This document shows, one piece after another, positions 37,127-52,429 of a stretch of 62,092 nucleotides of DNA (positions within the stretch are counted from its first letter, which is position 1; each line of letters starts with the position of its first letter). The notes beneath the pieces are model-generated. The model was not told where the DNA came from. It saw nothing but the letters and a program-made list of their open reading frames with translations, and ran no database searches. Source of the DNA: Pelargonium cotyledonis. Taxonomy: Eukaryota > Streptophyta > Magnoliopsida > Geraniales > Geraniaceae. Location of the stretch: contig JAYMTA010000037.1 of assembly GCA_036897625.1 (NCBI GenBank), positions 1-62,092 on the forward strand, in the 5' to 3' direction. The translations under genes and the position numbers were made by a program.

Positions 37127-40100
37127 ATGGCACCAAACCAATATAGAAAAACAACGAGGGCTTGCAAAGAACTCCAGCCCTTTGGCATTTCTGCTGGTGA
37201 AGTAAGGGAAGCACTCAAGGAGCTACTGAGTTTATACGAGCATAACTGGAGGTTCATTGAAGATGACAACTATAAAGTACTGCATGATTTTATATTGGAT
37301 AAGAAGCAAGAAAAAGAAAAGGTGTACCTAACTTCCTTATGTTTACATACCTTGTTTCCAACATTTTGTGGTGTTTTATTGTTCTAGTAGCTTAACTAGC
37401 AACACTTCTTGTCATGTTGTTGCTCTCATTTGTCGTAAAGAAATCATTTGATAATGTTTCATATTCTTTGCTTTTTTCTCTGTCTAAGTGCCTTCACCTA
37501 TATTGCAATCAGGATCTATTAGATTGTAGTTATGGTTTCTAATATGTATGCAAATTCTTAATGTCATTATTAATTCATACTTATTCATACACATAATCAA
37601 TTCCTGATGGTTTCATTAGAGTGTAAAATCTGTCGAGAAAGAACTTTGTCTGTGTGATGAGTCCGGAGATGATGAAATTCCATTGGCAGTTGTAAACCCT
37701 AGACACAGCAAGAGAAAGGCTTCAACCTCTGTGGATAATTCCAATCTGCGTAAGGTGAAAAGTCCATTAGGAAAAGCACAACAAGAATTTCAAACTATGT
37801 CAAGGCCCTTTTCACCCGCACGACATCTCAGTAAGAAATGTAGGGGACCTGATTGTCAAATATTGCAAGACACACAAATAAATAATTTCTGTTCTAGTTA
37901 CAAGAAACCTAGGCCCGGATCTGTATCAGCTCAAGCGAAAGGGAAAACGCTAGTGATACCTCAAGCTGTTCCCAAAAAAGGAGGATCAAATTCTGAAAGA
38001 GGAACTGAGATTGTGAGCACTGAAGGGGAAGCAGTTGAAAATTGCAGCGAACTTGTTACAATGAATGTCCTGGATAGGTTTTATGGCGACGACTCTCAGG
38101 ATATACCAAGAGATGAACTACTCAATCAACCACGGGATGAAGTTCCTCTAGCTGTTGAATATTCAGGTATGTGAATCTCTTGTTAACTATAAACAGTTAC
38201 ACGCCTCAAGCATTTGCTTCAAAGATTTCAAATTTAAACTTATATTGTTACACTGCTGAACTTTATTTGTGAATAATGATTAACACAATTCTCTCTCTCC
38301 AACTAGTACGACCACCACTAGCAATTTTTACTTTCTTCTTGTTAATGAGAAGTAGCAAAAATTGTTAATGCCTTTTTTCCTTTTGGGTGTAAAAACAGTC
38401 TGTTTTTTCTTTCTTCTTTTACCTTACAAGATCTATGAACTATTGTCTTCTGATCCAAGTTGCTCTTTCATTAGTGAAAAAGTAATGTACTGCATGAATG
38501 TTCTAAGGGCATTAGTGCAATAAAAACTTTAATGGTTGTTCGGTTTTCATTTAATCAAAAATGAAATATGTTTATTTTGTTAACTCTGCGCGCACACTGG
38601 TGAAGCCTTGCACTAGAAATATGAATTTAATTTGAGATATCATTTGTCACAAAAGAAAAACTTTGTTTTCTTTTGATAAGTTAAAATTTAATAGGAGAAA
38701 CATTGATGTGACCTGATATGTTTCTCAATGACCGGCAACTGTGCCAAAACATGTATACATATAGATACATACATGAAAGTACATGGAACTTTGTATATAT
38801 GGAATTAATTTTTTTAGTTATGTTGATCTGAAGTGGGATACGTTACCTTACACACTAAATTTTAATTGATGCTATTCTGCTTATATTTGCTGTAGATGTA
38901 CAAGTAGAAGATTTTTCAGAGAGACACTATTCCACTACTAAAGCAGATGACTTGCGTCTTTCAGATATGGTATCTTCAGATGTGAAGGATAGGGGTAATG
39001 GTGTTTCAAAATCATTACAGTTTGACGTTTTGTCATATATGACTGATATATTAGTGTCAGATGTCAAATAATTGTAACGATCTTTCCAATTCAATTCAGA
39101 GCCATTTGCATTTATTTGCATAACAGTAAGCTTTGCGTGACGGACTATCTAGTTATTTTTTATTTTTATTTTTTATTGATTGAAGTGGTGCCAGATCACA
39201 GAATAGAGATGGCTTGCAAGGCCCTCAAGCCTTTTGGCTTCTCTGGAGGTGAAGTGAAGGAAGTGTTGAATCGTTTGCTGGAATTGTATGATAATAACTG
39301 GGTGTTTATTGAAGATGAGAACTATAAAGTTCTGCTAGATCATCTTCTCCTGGAGGAGAAGCTAAGGGTGGAAAAGGTGTATCTTGACATCTTTTTGTTT
39401 CATATCATGGTCTACTGTTGTTCAAATGTTCGAGTGACAATGTCTTCTCTAATAATTCTGCTCTCCCTTACTATGCCATTGATGAGAACTTTAACTTACC
39501 TTTTTTGTTACATCATTTGCCTTTTATCTCTAATGTTAGTACTCTTCAAATATAATGAATCTTTATGATTCATCATTTCTTAATGGTGACTTCTAATCTG
39601 CAATGGATATTTATTAAAAAGTTAATTGGGTAACATATGATTTTTACACATTGTTTGCTGATTGATGTATTCTATTAGGATGTACACTCTGTCAAGAGCT
39701 TTTGTTACTGGCTTGAAGACACTGAAGAGCTTGAAACTCCACTAAAAATTCAGCAGCACCAGAGACATAAAAAGCTTCTGGCTTCGTCCTCCCTGACTAG
39801 CTCTAATGAGCGGGTGGGGAAAGATTACAAAGTTGGAAAAAAGACACCAGGTACACCTCATGCTGATTCTAGAGTGAGAGAATTGAATTGTGAGGTAGGA
39901 ATTAGCGTCGTGTTTGTTGGAGGGCCAGGTTTTGAGGACTGCAGAAATCTTGTTGTTGCTGAAAGTGTCCCTGATAAGTGTCATAGTGACTCGTTGGATA
40001 TGACCAATGGTAATCAACCATGTCAAGCCCTGGAAGAAGTTCCTCTGGCCGTTATCCATCCACGTATACAAAATGCTCTCTCTACTAGCGCCAACAAACC

Positions 40101-40800
40101 ATTATTCCAATTTCTTTCTGTATATTAATTAAGCCAATGACAAAGGTGATGACTGTCATAAAAGTACTCATTTGTTTCCCCTTGATATTACTTTCCAAAA
40201 GTAAAGTTCTACCGGTTTCTCGTCCAATTTGCAAGGACCTGCTTAGAGGGCATTGCGTGAGGATTCATAGTTGTTCAGCATTCACTTAACCCAATAAGTA
40301 AAATGCTTCTACTGTTAATTGGCACATCGTTGAATTCATGTACCAAAATAGAAGTTTGATTTGATGTACCGCATTTGTTTGCATAAAAGAGGTTTTCTTT
40401 TTTCTTTAGTAATAAGTTTTTCTTTGACAATTCGTCCATTATATTTAATATAATAGCTTAGTGCCGTGATCTGTCTCAGTTCCTTACATTGGTGCGAATA
40501 CTTAGCAAATGCATAGACATACTTATATTATCCTCTTCTCAAATGAAAACATGTATGTAACTATGTATACATGCATTTAAACGTATGCATAATGCATGTG
40601 ATAATATATTTGCATGGAATTACGACTTTCCTGTGTCAATGTCACTGGATGAAGTTTGCTTGATGTATTAAATTTTAATTGATGTTATCCTTGCTTAGAT
40701 CCCCCAAGTCAACTAGATGAAGATGTTTCTTCTGAGGGAAATAGCAGTTTTAAGATAAAAGAATTTCTGGAACCAATATCTTCAGAAGGGAAGAATGAAG
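37127..40800 (+). repeat. Intragenic tandem duplication of a three-exon module in the SUVR locus
   Basis: Exons 1-3 (to 38994) and exons 4-6 (39186-40800) correspond one to one, with the same donor phases 0, 1 and 1. Introns match too. taaattttaattgatg precedes the acceptors of exons 3 and 6, and cagatgtcaaata followed by cgatctt occurs after both. The exon ends also match: EVPLAVEYS before exon 3 and EVPLAVIHP before exon 6. Copies are about 1.8-2.06 kb apart. Confidence 0.85.
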
Positions 40801-43195
40801 GTAATTGTTTTTCAACTATTCATCTCAGTTATTTTATTTTTCCTATTTGAAAACAATTATTCATTGTCATCAGATGTCAAATATTTTTCACGATCTTGCC
40901 GTTTCTGTTTAGTGTCATTTTTTATATCCATTTGTTCCAAATTTGATGAATAATTAGTTTCCACCAATGTATGTATAAGTATTTAATTTGAAATCATTGC
41001 AGTGGCAATCATTCTGTCAAATCAGGATGGCTCTTCGAATGGAAACGGTTCAGATGGCAAAGCTGGTTTTGGGTTAGTGGAAACTAGACTTGTGTGAATG
41101 ATTCTCTTCCGAAGACATCACAGTTTGATATCGCTTCAACTTCTAACGGAGAAGTGAAAATTTCCCTGATCTGTAGCCCATTCCAAAATGATTTCCAGAT
41201 TCAATGTATGGACACAGTTGTAAAAATGGTGGAGGATAAATGGCTCAAATCAAAGAGAAATACGGAGACTATTCTTATTGAGAAGCTCATGAAAGAATTA
41301 TGTGAATGCTTCTTGATGTTGGGCTCTGCTTCAGCTGATGGTCAACATGTAGGATCCACCAGTGCAACAACACTAGAAACTGCAAAGCAATCTGATGCCC
41401 AAGATATACATTGTGGCAAAGAAGATGATAATTTTGGTCTTAGCATTCTGCCCGACCTTTCATGGAGGTCAATCAAGGTTCAGAATCTTGTTGAAGTTGC
41501 ACTGCCTATTCCAAAAGGTGTAGTGCTTAATGGGTTCAGTGATCTACCATTTGTTACTGGTTTCAATATCAAAGACCTGAACATTTCTAGATATAGTGAG
41601 GAAAAGATGAAGGTACTCACACTAGGCCGACAATCATCACATCCTGTTCAAGCGCATTGTTCCTCCTATGATGCTGTCAAGTCCTACAGCTATATTGATG
41701 ATATAACCAGAGGAGAGGAGAGAGCAAAAATTTCCTTGGTTAGTGACTTTACTGGTGAGGCTTTGCCATATTTCTCTTACATTGCACAAAACACAGTTTA
41801 TAGAAAAGCTGTTGTGAATTTTGCACTAGCATGTATTCCCGATGAAGGTTGCTGTTCAGATTGTTCTAGAGATTGTCTGTCATCAGCAAGGCCATGTGTA
41901 TGTGCTCAGAAACCTGAGGGTGGATTTTCTTACAAATCAGGTGGACTGGTTGACGATGAGTTTCTGGAAGAATGTATCTGTATGAATTGGGATCCTAAAG
42001 CACTCCACTACTTCTATTGTAAGAAAGGCCCAATAGAAAGTTCCAAGAAGAGAGATTCATTTGATCCATGCAAGGGCCATTTATCAAGGAAGTTTGTAAA
42101 GGAGTGTTGGGCAAAGTGTGGATGCAGTAAGAGTTGTGGAAATCGAGTTGTTCAGCGAGGCATAACTGCAAAGCTACAGGTTGGGCTTGTTTTTATTTCC
42201 ACTTTCTTCATTGGTAATACTATAGCTACAATATATCTGTACAGGGTAAGAATTCAGATTGGTGTAGGAATCGAAAATCGTAAAATCTTTTATTTTTGAA
42301 GGGCAATGACTAAGTGCGTATGTTTCAGGTGTTTTTGACTTCCAAAGATAAGGGATGGGGTCTTCGAACACTTGAGGACTTGCCAAAAGGTGCTTTCATT
42401 TGTGAGTATGTTGGGGAAGTAGTGACGAAGTCAGAACTAAATGAGCGAAATATTACAAAAACTGGTAATGAGAAGCACACATAATCGGTGGTACTGGATG
42501 CAGCTTGGAATTCATACAATGTTTTGAAGGATGATGATGTCCTTTATCTGGATGCAACAGCTTATGGAAATGTTGCTAGGTTCATCAATCACAGGTACTT
42601 CTCTAATGCATTTATGCATGCCTGCATACATTACTGTATTGTCTCATTCTCATGATACGAGTGAATAGGAATTTGTATTATTGCTTTTGCTCTGCAAGAT
42701 TTTGGTTCTCAATACTGGGATAATATGAGTTCTTTTCATGAGTTTCACATGGGTGCTTATTTTGTTGGGCAAAATAAAAACTCTGGCAATAACTGAACTC
42801 CTCTTTCAAAGAACTGTGAATGGAGCTTTTACGATAAAATGAAAAATACTTGATTATGGTCACAAAGAAACCTAAAGGAACATGAGGGTAGCCCTCTAAT
42901 CCCTTCCACCTCGCCAAATAGATCTTGAATCCTAGGTTTCCTTATTAATTAGATGTTTCAAGCTCTACCTCTTTAGGACGATAAAAATAGTAACTATGGG
43001 TATAGTTGGGCTCCATTTTGATTTTAAGAACTGAAATCAAGGGATGTACACTAGTCTCCCAATTGTAAATGCAGTCTAGAAATTTCAATTGCTTCATATC
43101 TCCCGGTGATGATAACTTTGCTACATTGGACTTACAAATGTAATTGAACTACTGCCCGAACATGTGATATCTAAAACAGATTCTTTATCTTTCAA

Positions 43196-43233
43196 ATGCT
43201 CTGATGGAAAGCCCAAACCGTCATTACTATCAC
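43196..43233 (+). pseudogene. Dead SET exon: mutated acceptor and internal deletion
   Basis: Exon 8 ends in phase 2 (cac ag). The next SET exon should open with one base that completes Arg and then a Cys codon. At 43196 there is a, tgc tct gat g, then gaa agc cca aac cgt and cat tac tat cac, followed by a good donor gtatgg. This reads C-S-D, then ESPNRHYYH, the start and end of the expected segment. The dinucleotide before it is aa, where ag is required (43194-43195). About 29 bases of the middle are missing relative to the family pattern, which also breaks the frame. Confidence 0.75.
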
Positions 43234-43568
43234 GTATGGAACCATTGTATTTCAAGCATCTTCGTGTGTTTTGCTGTTTCTACAAGCTGAAGCACTTGCT
43301 GAGTATGAACTAACTTGAATATCTTTATTTCCTCTTATCATGCAGCTTGGTTTTTTCACAACCAGAAAGATCAAAGCAATGGAAGAGTTGACTTGGGTAA
43401 CTGGTTTTAGCTCTCTCGCGTAGTAAAGATTTTAACTATTTTTGGCGAGGCAATTATAGTTTTTGTGAATGTATATGGTTGCAGGATTGTGGTATAAACT
43501 TCAATGACACTCAATCTGCATTCAAATGTGTATGTGGAAGCAGATACTGTCGGGGAAGCATTGACTAA

Positions 43569-47159
<3,591 letters not shown>

Positions 47160-49037
47160 GACTTTGAGCTAGCTAGCTTCTGGGATTTTGTTCTTGTTTT
47201 TTGTTTGTAGCAGGTGGGTTGCTTTCCTATGAACATTTGGAAATACTGTGGCGTATTAGATAAGCTTTATGGAGGTTATGTTTATGACTCATTTTCATAT
47301 ACTATTTATTGTCCCTGGATCTGATATTGTTACATTATATTCTAATGTTTGGATGTTATTTGACTGAGAATTCGAGTATGCAAGTGAAAAATATTGTTAG
47401 AACATCAGTCCGGCAAAATATGGTTAGCAAAACTAGATTAAATGTTATATAAGTTTTAGGAAATGGTTTTGGTGTCTTGTTTTTTTCCAGACAATTGATC
47501 GTTGGAAACTAGAAGGTTAATTACTCATTTAATTAGTAATAGGCCCTTGTTATTGGTCTGTTGTATATTGTTCAAAAGAAGTTTCCTGGAATTCAAATTG
47601 CCTAAACTGGTTTAGTTTTTAACCATGTTCATGTGATTGAAAGTGATTAATATACAATATTAACAAGTCTAGGAAAAGAGAAATTAGAAATGGGTTTAGA
47701 GGGTTAGGGTTTTGTTAACCCCTAATCTAAGAAGAAATCCAATCCAAGAAGAAATTCAATTCTAACACCGCTGAGACGTACCACGAGCTCAACGACAGCC
47801 CAGGGCGGCGGCAGTTGGAAGCGAAAATGTTTGGCTTGGGCGAGTTTGTGGGAGGGTGCAGTTGGTGGTTGAAGATAGCGAGAGCGGAAGGAGAGAGGGA
47901 GTTCAACTAGATCAGCTACATCACCATCACTGGTGGTGTCATTGGTGTGTTGGAGGAGAAGAGATAGGGTTTGAGATTTGAGGAAGAAGTCATGTGACGT
48001 GATATAATCGGTGACACGTTGCTAAGGTGGATGCTGACGTGGCTGGCCTACGTGGCGTAACTGGTGGCGAGGCATGCTGAAACAGGGTACAATAGGTTTC
48101 ATGTATTAAAATAATATAGTCCAGAGACCAAAGCGATTAATGTCTGAGTATAAAGACCAACAAATTAATAAAAACGAATTTATAGAGCCTCGAAATATTT
48201 ATCCCAATAACTATTCAAAAGATGTTACTGCAAACATGGCTGAAGACCATAACATTATCATTAAACGATTTATTATATAATTATAATGAAAATAATTTGG
48301 ATCTCAATCAATCATCCGTCCAAAGGAATCGTGGCTACAACCAAACAAATCAGTTGCATTAATTAAATATAAATTAGAGGAGTAATGTATGTGTGGACAC
48401 ATACATTAATTCCCATTTACATCTAATTTATTCGAATATTACCAACATGAACTCTTGTCAACCATGTGGTGCTGCCCCTCTATTCCTAATTCGAATTTAT
48501 AAATAGATTCCTAATTCGGATTTGTTCCAATTCAAATTCGGTTTGAAAGAGGTTAGGATTAAACTTGATCGTATTTTATTTAAACTATTTAGATAAATTT
48601 TAATATTTTAGTGTAAAATGAACAAACTTGTCTGATCCATTTCACACCAATATGAAATTAATCAAATTAGATAGAATTGATTTCAGTTCAGATTAAATTT
48701 CAGGGACCATATTCAGATTTAGATTGACATCTCTTCCCTGAATGTTTTAAAACTAACAAGTGGAGAGTCCAATGTATATCAAATGGCGACCGACTTCACA
48801 TTGTTCCGATACGGAATTCGTCAACACAAATATTATATTGGATTTGCCAGTTGTCACCCACAGCCCTAAGCCTAGCATGTGGACTTTGGGACACTACTCA
48901 TGACAGCCCATGTGACTCACTCTCCATCTCTTGACCTCACCCAATTGGCCATCACCAAATCTACTTAAACCCATGTTACCAATCCACTCCATTTGTCCCA
49001 TCCTCCATTGCTACTCCAAAACAACAACATCACAATC
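47160..49037. other. Intergenic region
   Basis: No gene is supported. The segment 47690-48240 is less AT-rich, with gaggcagc-type runs and a string of cgtgg/acgtgg motifs (gctgacgtggctggcctacg at about 48030-48055), followed by a run resembling the end of an unclassified plant interspersed repeat. The stretch 48240-48800 is AT-rich with nothing recognisable. The last 150 bases are probably the promoter and leader of the acid phosphatase gene. Confidence 0.45.
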
Positions 49038-50311
49038 ATGGAGAGGCACATCCTTGGCTTGTTGGTGCTATGCTTCTTGGGCATTTCCATGGGTGCAGTT
49101 GCAGACTGGAACATCTTGAGCACCAACCAGCACAGAAACCATCTCCACAGCTTGAAGATCAGCTTGAAGAACTACTGTGAGAGCTGGAGGATGAATGTTG
49201 AGCTCCACAACATCAAAGATTTTGATGTTGTCCCTCAAGAGTGCACTGGTTATGTTGGCAAGTACATGACCTCAACTCAGTATGGTGTTGATTCTGAGAG
49301 AGCCATTGAAGAATGCTTTGTTTATCTGAGCACCAGCTGCAACATCAAGAAAGATGGCAAAGATGCTTGGATCTTTGACATTGATGACACCCTCCTCTCC
49401 ACTGTCCCTTACTTCAAGAAACATAGCTATGGGTGATTATTTGATGATCTGATCTGAGTTGGTTCTTTGTTTTTTTATCACAATTTGATGCAGGATCTTC
49501 AACTTATTGTGTGTTGTTTGTGTGGCAGAGGAGAGAAGTTTAATCTGACTTCTTTTGAGGAGTGGATGATGCAAGGGAAGGCACCTGCTCTGCGGCACTC
49601 ACTCAAGCTCTTCAATGAGATCAAAGCTAGGGGAGTTCTCATCATCTTGGTGTCTTCCCGGAGGGAATATCTCCGGTCAGCCACCATCGACAACCTTGTC
49701 GATGTTGGTTTCTATGGTTGGACTAGTCTCATTCTAAGGTGCGTTCTTGAGCTCTTCAGGTCTAGGAACGCGTTATTGTTGTTGTCCATCAGTCTTTACA
49801 AATCTAAACACACGATTCACTTGAACATTTCTACACACGTTGAGTGAGGACCCGTGCGTCGCATGGGAATTCACCTAATCACCCCCAGTGTGAGAATAAG
49901 TGAATCCGGCTTAGTGGAGGGTGCAATTCACAAATATGTAAATGTGTGTGAGTGATTTGTACATCTATCTCCTAATCAGTATTTATAACGGTTCTACCCT
50001 AATTCTGATTGATGAAGAGAATGTAATAACTAAATACACTGAATCTAGACATGTGTGACTCAGATGACTTCTTAACTAGATTTTGAACTGAGGGTTTATC
50101 TGTGTTTTGATATGTCGGTTTTGTGACGTGTAGGAGTCCTAAAGAGGAGGTGAAGGGAGTGCAGATGTACAAGGCGGGTGTAAGGGGACAATTGATTGAA
50201 CAAGGATACCGCATATTAGGCATCCTAGGAGACCAATACAGTAGCATTCAGGGTCTCCCATCTGCTGGAAGAACATTCAAACTTCCCAATCCATTGTACT
50301 ATTTTGCCTAA
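49038..50311 (+). CDS. HAD-type acid phosphatase / vegetative-storage-protein-like, 260 aa, 3 exons
   Basis: Exons are 49038-49432, 49529-49738 and 50134-50311, joined in phase 2 twice, for 783 nt with the stop. A signal peptide is evident (MERHILGLLVLCFLGISMGA), so the product is probably secreted or vacuolar. NYCESWRMNVELHNI and FDVVPQECTGYVGKYM match the N-terminal part of plant acid phosphatase 1/VSP. The catalytic HAD motif I is DIDDTLLS, with the presumed nucleophile Asp114 and acid/base Asp116 both present. Motif II is the LVSSRRE segment and motif IV is GILGDQYSSIQG. Class IIIB acid phosphatases dephosphorylate small phosphoesters; some VSPs are storage proteins without activity because the first Asp is lost, which is not the case here. 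Exon 1 has an alternative upstream in-frame TTG but the ATG at 49038 directly precedes the signal peptide. Confidence 0.93.
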
Positions 50312-50611
50312 TTTCATATTTTTTTGTTTGTTTGTTTGAATTGTATTTGATGCAAATCAAATTTGTTTCTTTCATTTTTTTTACGAAGTAAATGTGATTC
50401 AAGAATGTATTATTGTATGAGTATAATAAACGAGAGGCTTGTTTATTGATATTTTATGACGATAAGTATGGATGAAATGTGAATGATTCTTATTCTCATC
50501 AAAATTCTAATCTTAAAACTGTAATACGATTAATTTGAAGGAATATGACATCTGGGTTTATAAATTGACACATTGATAAAGTGTCAAATTAGAAATCAAT
50601 AACGGAGGTTA

Positions 50612-50945
50612 GTGAAAAGAGGAGAAATCACAGATAGTTACTCTGTCGAAAATCACTGGAAATCTAATCATATATGGCTAGACCGCAATGCTCTTGTGTT
50701 TCAGAATGATTTTCCGAGCGTGGAAGACGCAGTATTGCGAATCACAAGCCTTTGCTATGCTCTCAATTCTTGCTTGGACCCTTCGTTTGTAGTGTTTTTA
50801 GCTTTCCGTTATGCTGCTTGGATCCTACATCATGTTTAGACATTTAGTTGCTCGGCTAGTCTTCTTTGTATTAGCTATTTTTTGAACTTTTATTAGACCT
50901 TCGGATCAGCTAATAAAATGTATCGTTTGCTGATGAAAAAAAATA
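50612..50945 (+). pseudogene. LINE 3-prime end fragment
   Basis: A plus-strand frame reads NHIWLDRNALVFQNDFPSVE and ends WILHHV at 50837. This matches the region after the zinc-binding reverse-transcriptase domain in plant LINEs, where a W-x2-RN-x3-F motif is usual. A T-rich untranslated region, aataaaatgtatcgtttgct and an A-run (about 50936-50943) follow, which looks like a poly(A) end. The upstream reverse transcriptase is absent, so this is a 5-prime truncated copy. Confidence 0.55.
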
Positions 50946-51317
50946 GTTACCATGTATTAGACACTTAAAACACATGATTACACATAGTTTTATTCGTAAC
51001 TTTGACCGCCACAAATTCCTCAAAACTAATTCGTTAGTTATATTACGGAGTAGAAAATATTATTAATAAGAACATATACGCAACACAATATTAAAAAAAA
51101 TGTTAAGGAAACCCATAAAATACCCTTTACTCACGTAATTATACGATATTACCATTTATTTTTGTAACCTGGTTACCTTTTCGTCTAGTTTCCATTAGAA
51201 CATGAAAGAAAATATACGCATTCATCAATTTATTCCAACAATTACGAATACAAAGTTGAAAGAAATCGAGATGAATAAAACATGGGATCAACGATGGGCT
51301 ACGTACAATTACACACA

Positions 51318-51821
51318 TTAATTTGCTAGCTCGGGTTTGTTCCAATCGTAGCAAATGTCAGCTTGCCGAGTATGTGAATTGAACTTGCATGGACGCTCCT
51401 TAGTAATGGTCCAACCGAGATAAAGGAAACGAGAATCTCTTTCTTTATCATAAACATCAAACCAGCGAATATCCGCACCTTGCCATCGGAAACTGCAATA
51501 GAATAGAGTTTTTTTGAAAATGTCTTGCCTGAAACGAAATTGGAAGGATTCATTTTCGTGGAGTACCTGAACATATTCAATGTAATAAGATTAAATATTA
51601 GTCCAACTTAAAATAGAAAAATAAAATATTGAGAGTGGTTGATTAGTTACCTGAACACCAATGTCGTCGTCTGCAGATTTGCAATGAACAATTAGATCTA
51701 ATCCACCCCCTAAAGCATTATACACTAAAACTGTCGTTTTTGGTGGCAGAAGCCCTGCCTCACTCAAACAAATTAACTCAACGATAACAATAAACGACCA
51801 CGACAACGACAAACTCTTCAT
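51318..51821 (-). CDS. Plant self-incompatibility S1-family (SPH) secreted protein, 139 aa, 2 exons
   Basis: Coding exons in transcription order are 51821-51651 and 51566-51318, joined in phase 0, for 420 nt with the stop. The N-terminus is a signal peptide (MKSLSLSWSFIVIVELICLS). The mature part has the S-protein homologue pattern: VHCKSADDDIGVQVL, FQFRFRQDIFKKTLFYCSF, DIRWFDVYDKERD and ADICYDWNKPELAN. The family contains the stigmatic self-incompatibility determinant of Papaver and many small secreted proteins of unknown role with a beta-sandwich fold held by disulphides. It is the better preserved of two tandem copies. The position and phase of its intron are the same in the second copy. 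Confidence 0.88.
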
Positions 51822-52429
51822 ATTTCTTTATTTTTCATTTGATTCGATCATAATCCAATTTATATACAGGAGCCTCAAAAGAAAGGGTGGAATCACTTGA
51901 TTTAATTTAATATGTGTATGTTAGGAATATTAATTAGGGCACAAGAATTAATAGAGATATGTAATATTTCATATGATTTGTTACATTTTTTTTTACTATA
52001 ACATACATGCATTGAATTTTATTTATAAATAACTTATTATACAAACTTTACTTTTATAACTTATAGTATGTATTTCTATATATATCTTGCTATTCATTTT
52101 ATGGCTAAATTAAATTGACTTTTAGAGTGTAAAATCATAATTATTCTTGCATAATCATTGTATTATATATGATTTAATTCATCTATCTTTCAGTTGTACA
52201 TATACATGAACTTTATTAATTCCTTCAAAAAAATAAATATAAATACATAAACTTTATAATTCTTACAATTCTATCATAAGCTTATAATAGTAGGTTCATT
52301 CTTCTTCATATTCACCGTTTAGGTGTGAAAAAATATTGTGCAATTAATGCACATTATTTTTTTAGCATTGTGATTATATGATTAACGTTTCCAACATAGC
52401 AATTAATGCACATTATTTTTTTTTAGCAT

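Larger units (their letters stand above)
37127..43568 (+). pseudogene. SUVR-type WIYLD/pre-SET/SET methyltransferase locus with broken SET half
   Basis: Exons read as 37127-37321, 37620-38166, 38896-38994, 39186-39376, 39679-40063, 40699-40800, 41003-about 42179, 42329-42594, a dead exon 43196-43233, 43346-43396 and 43485-43568. Exons 1 and 4 each encode a WIYLD domain (CKELQPFGISAGEVREALKE and CKALKPFGFSGGEVKEVLNR). Exon 7 has the SUVR central region (NGEVKISLICS, VVKMVEDKW) and a Cys-rich pre-SET (CCSDCSRDCLSS, CWAKCGCSKSCGNRVVQRG). Exon 8 begins SET (KGWGLRTLEDLPKGAFICEY, NVARFINHR). The last exon has the post-SET C-V-C-x4-C. Defects are a frame break in exon 7 (TGA at 41095-41097 in the incoming frame), TAA at 42482-42484, a dead exon, and ELTWDC instead of ELTWDY. 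Exons 1-6 are open and could yield a 537-residue protein with two WIYLD domains but no SET. SUVR proteins are nuclear H3K9-methyltransferase relatives, and WIYLD binds ubiquitin in family members. Confidence 0.85.
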
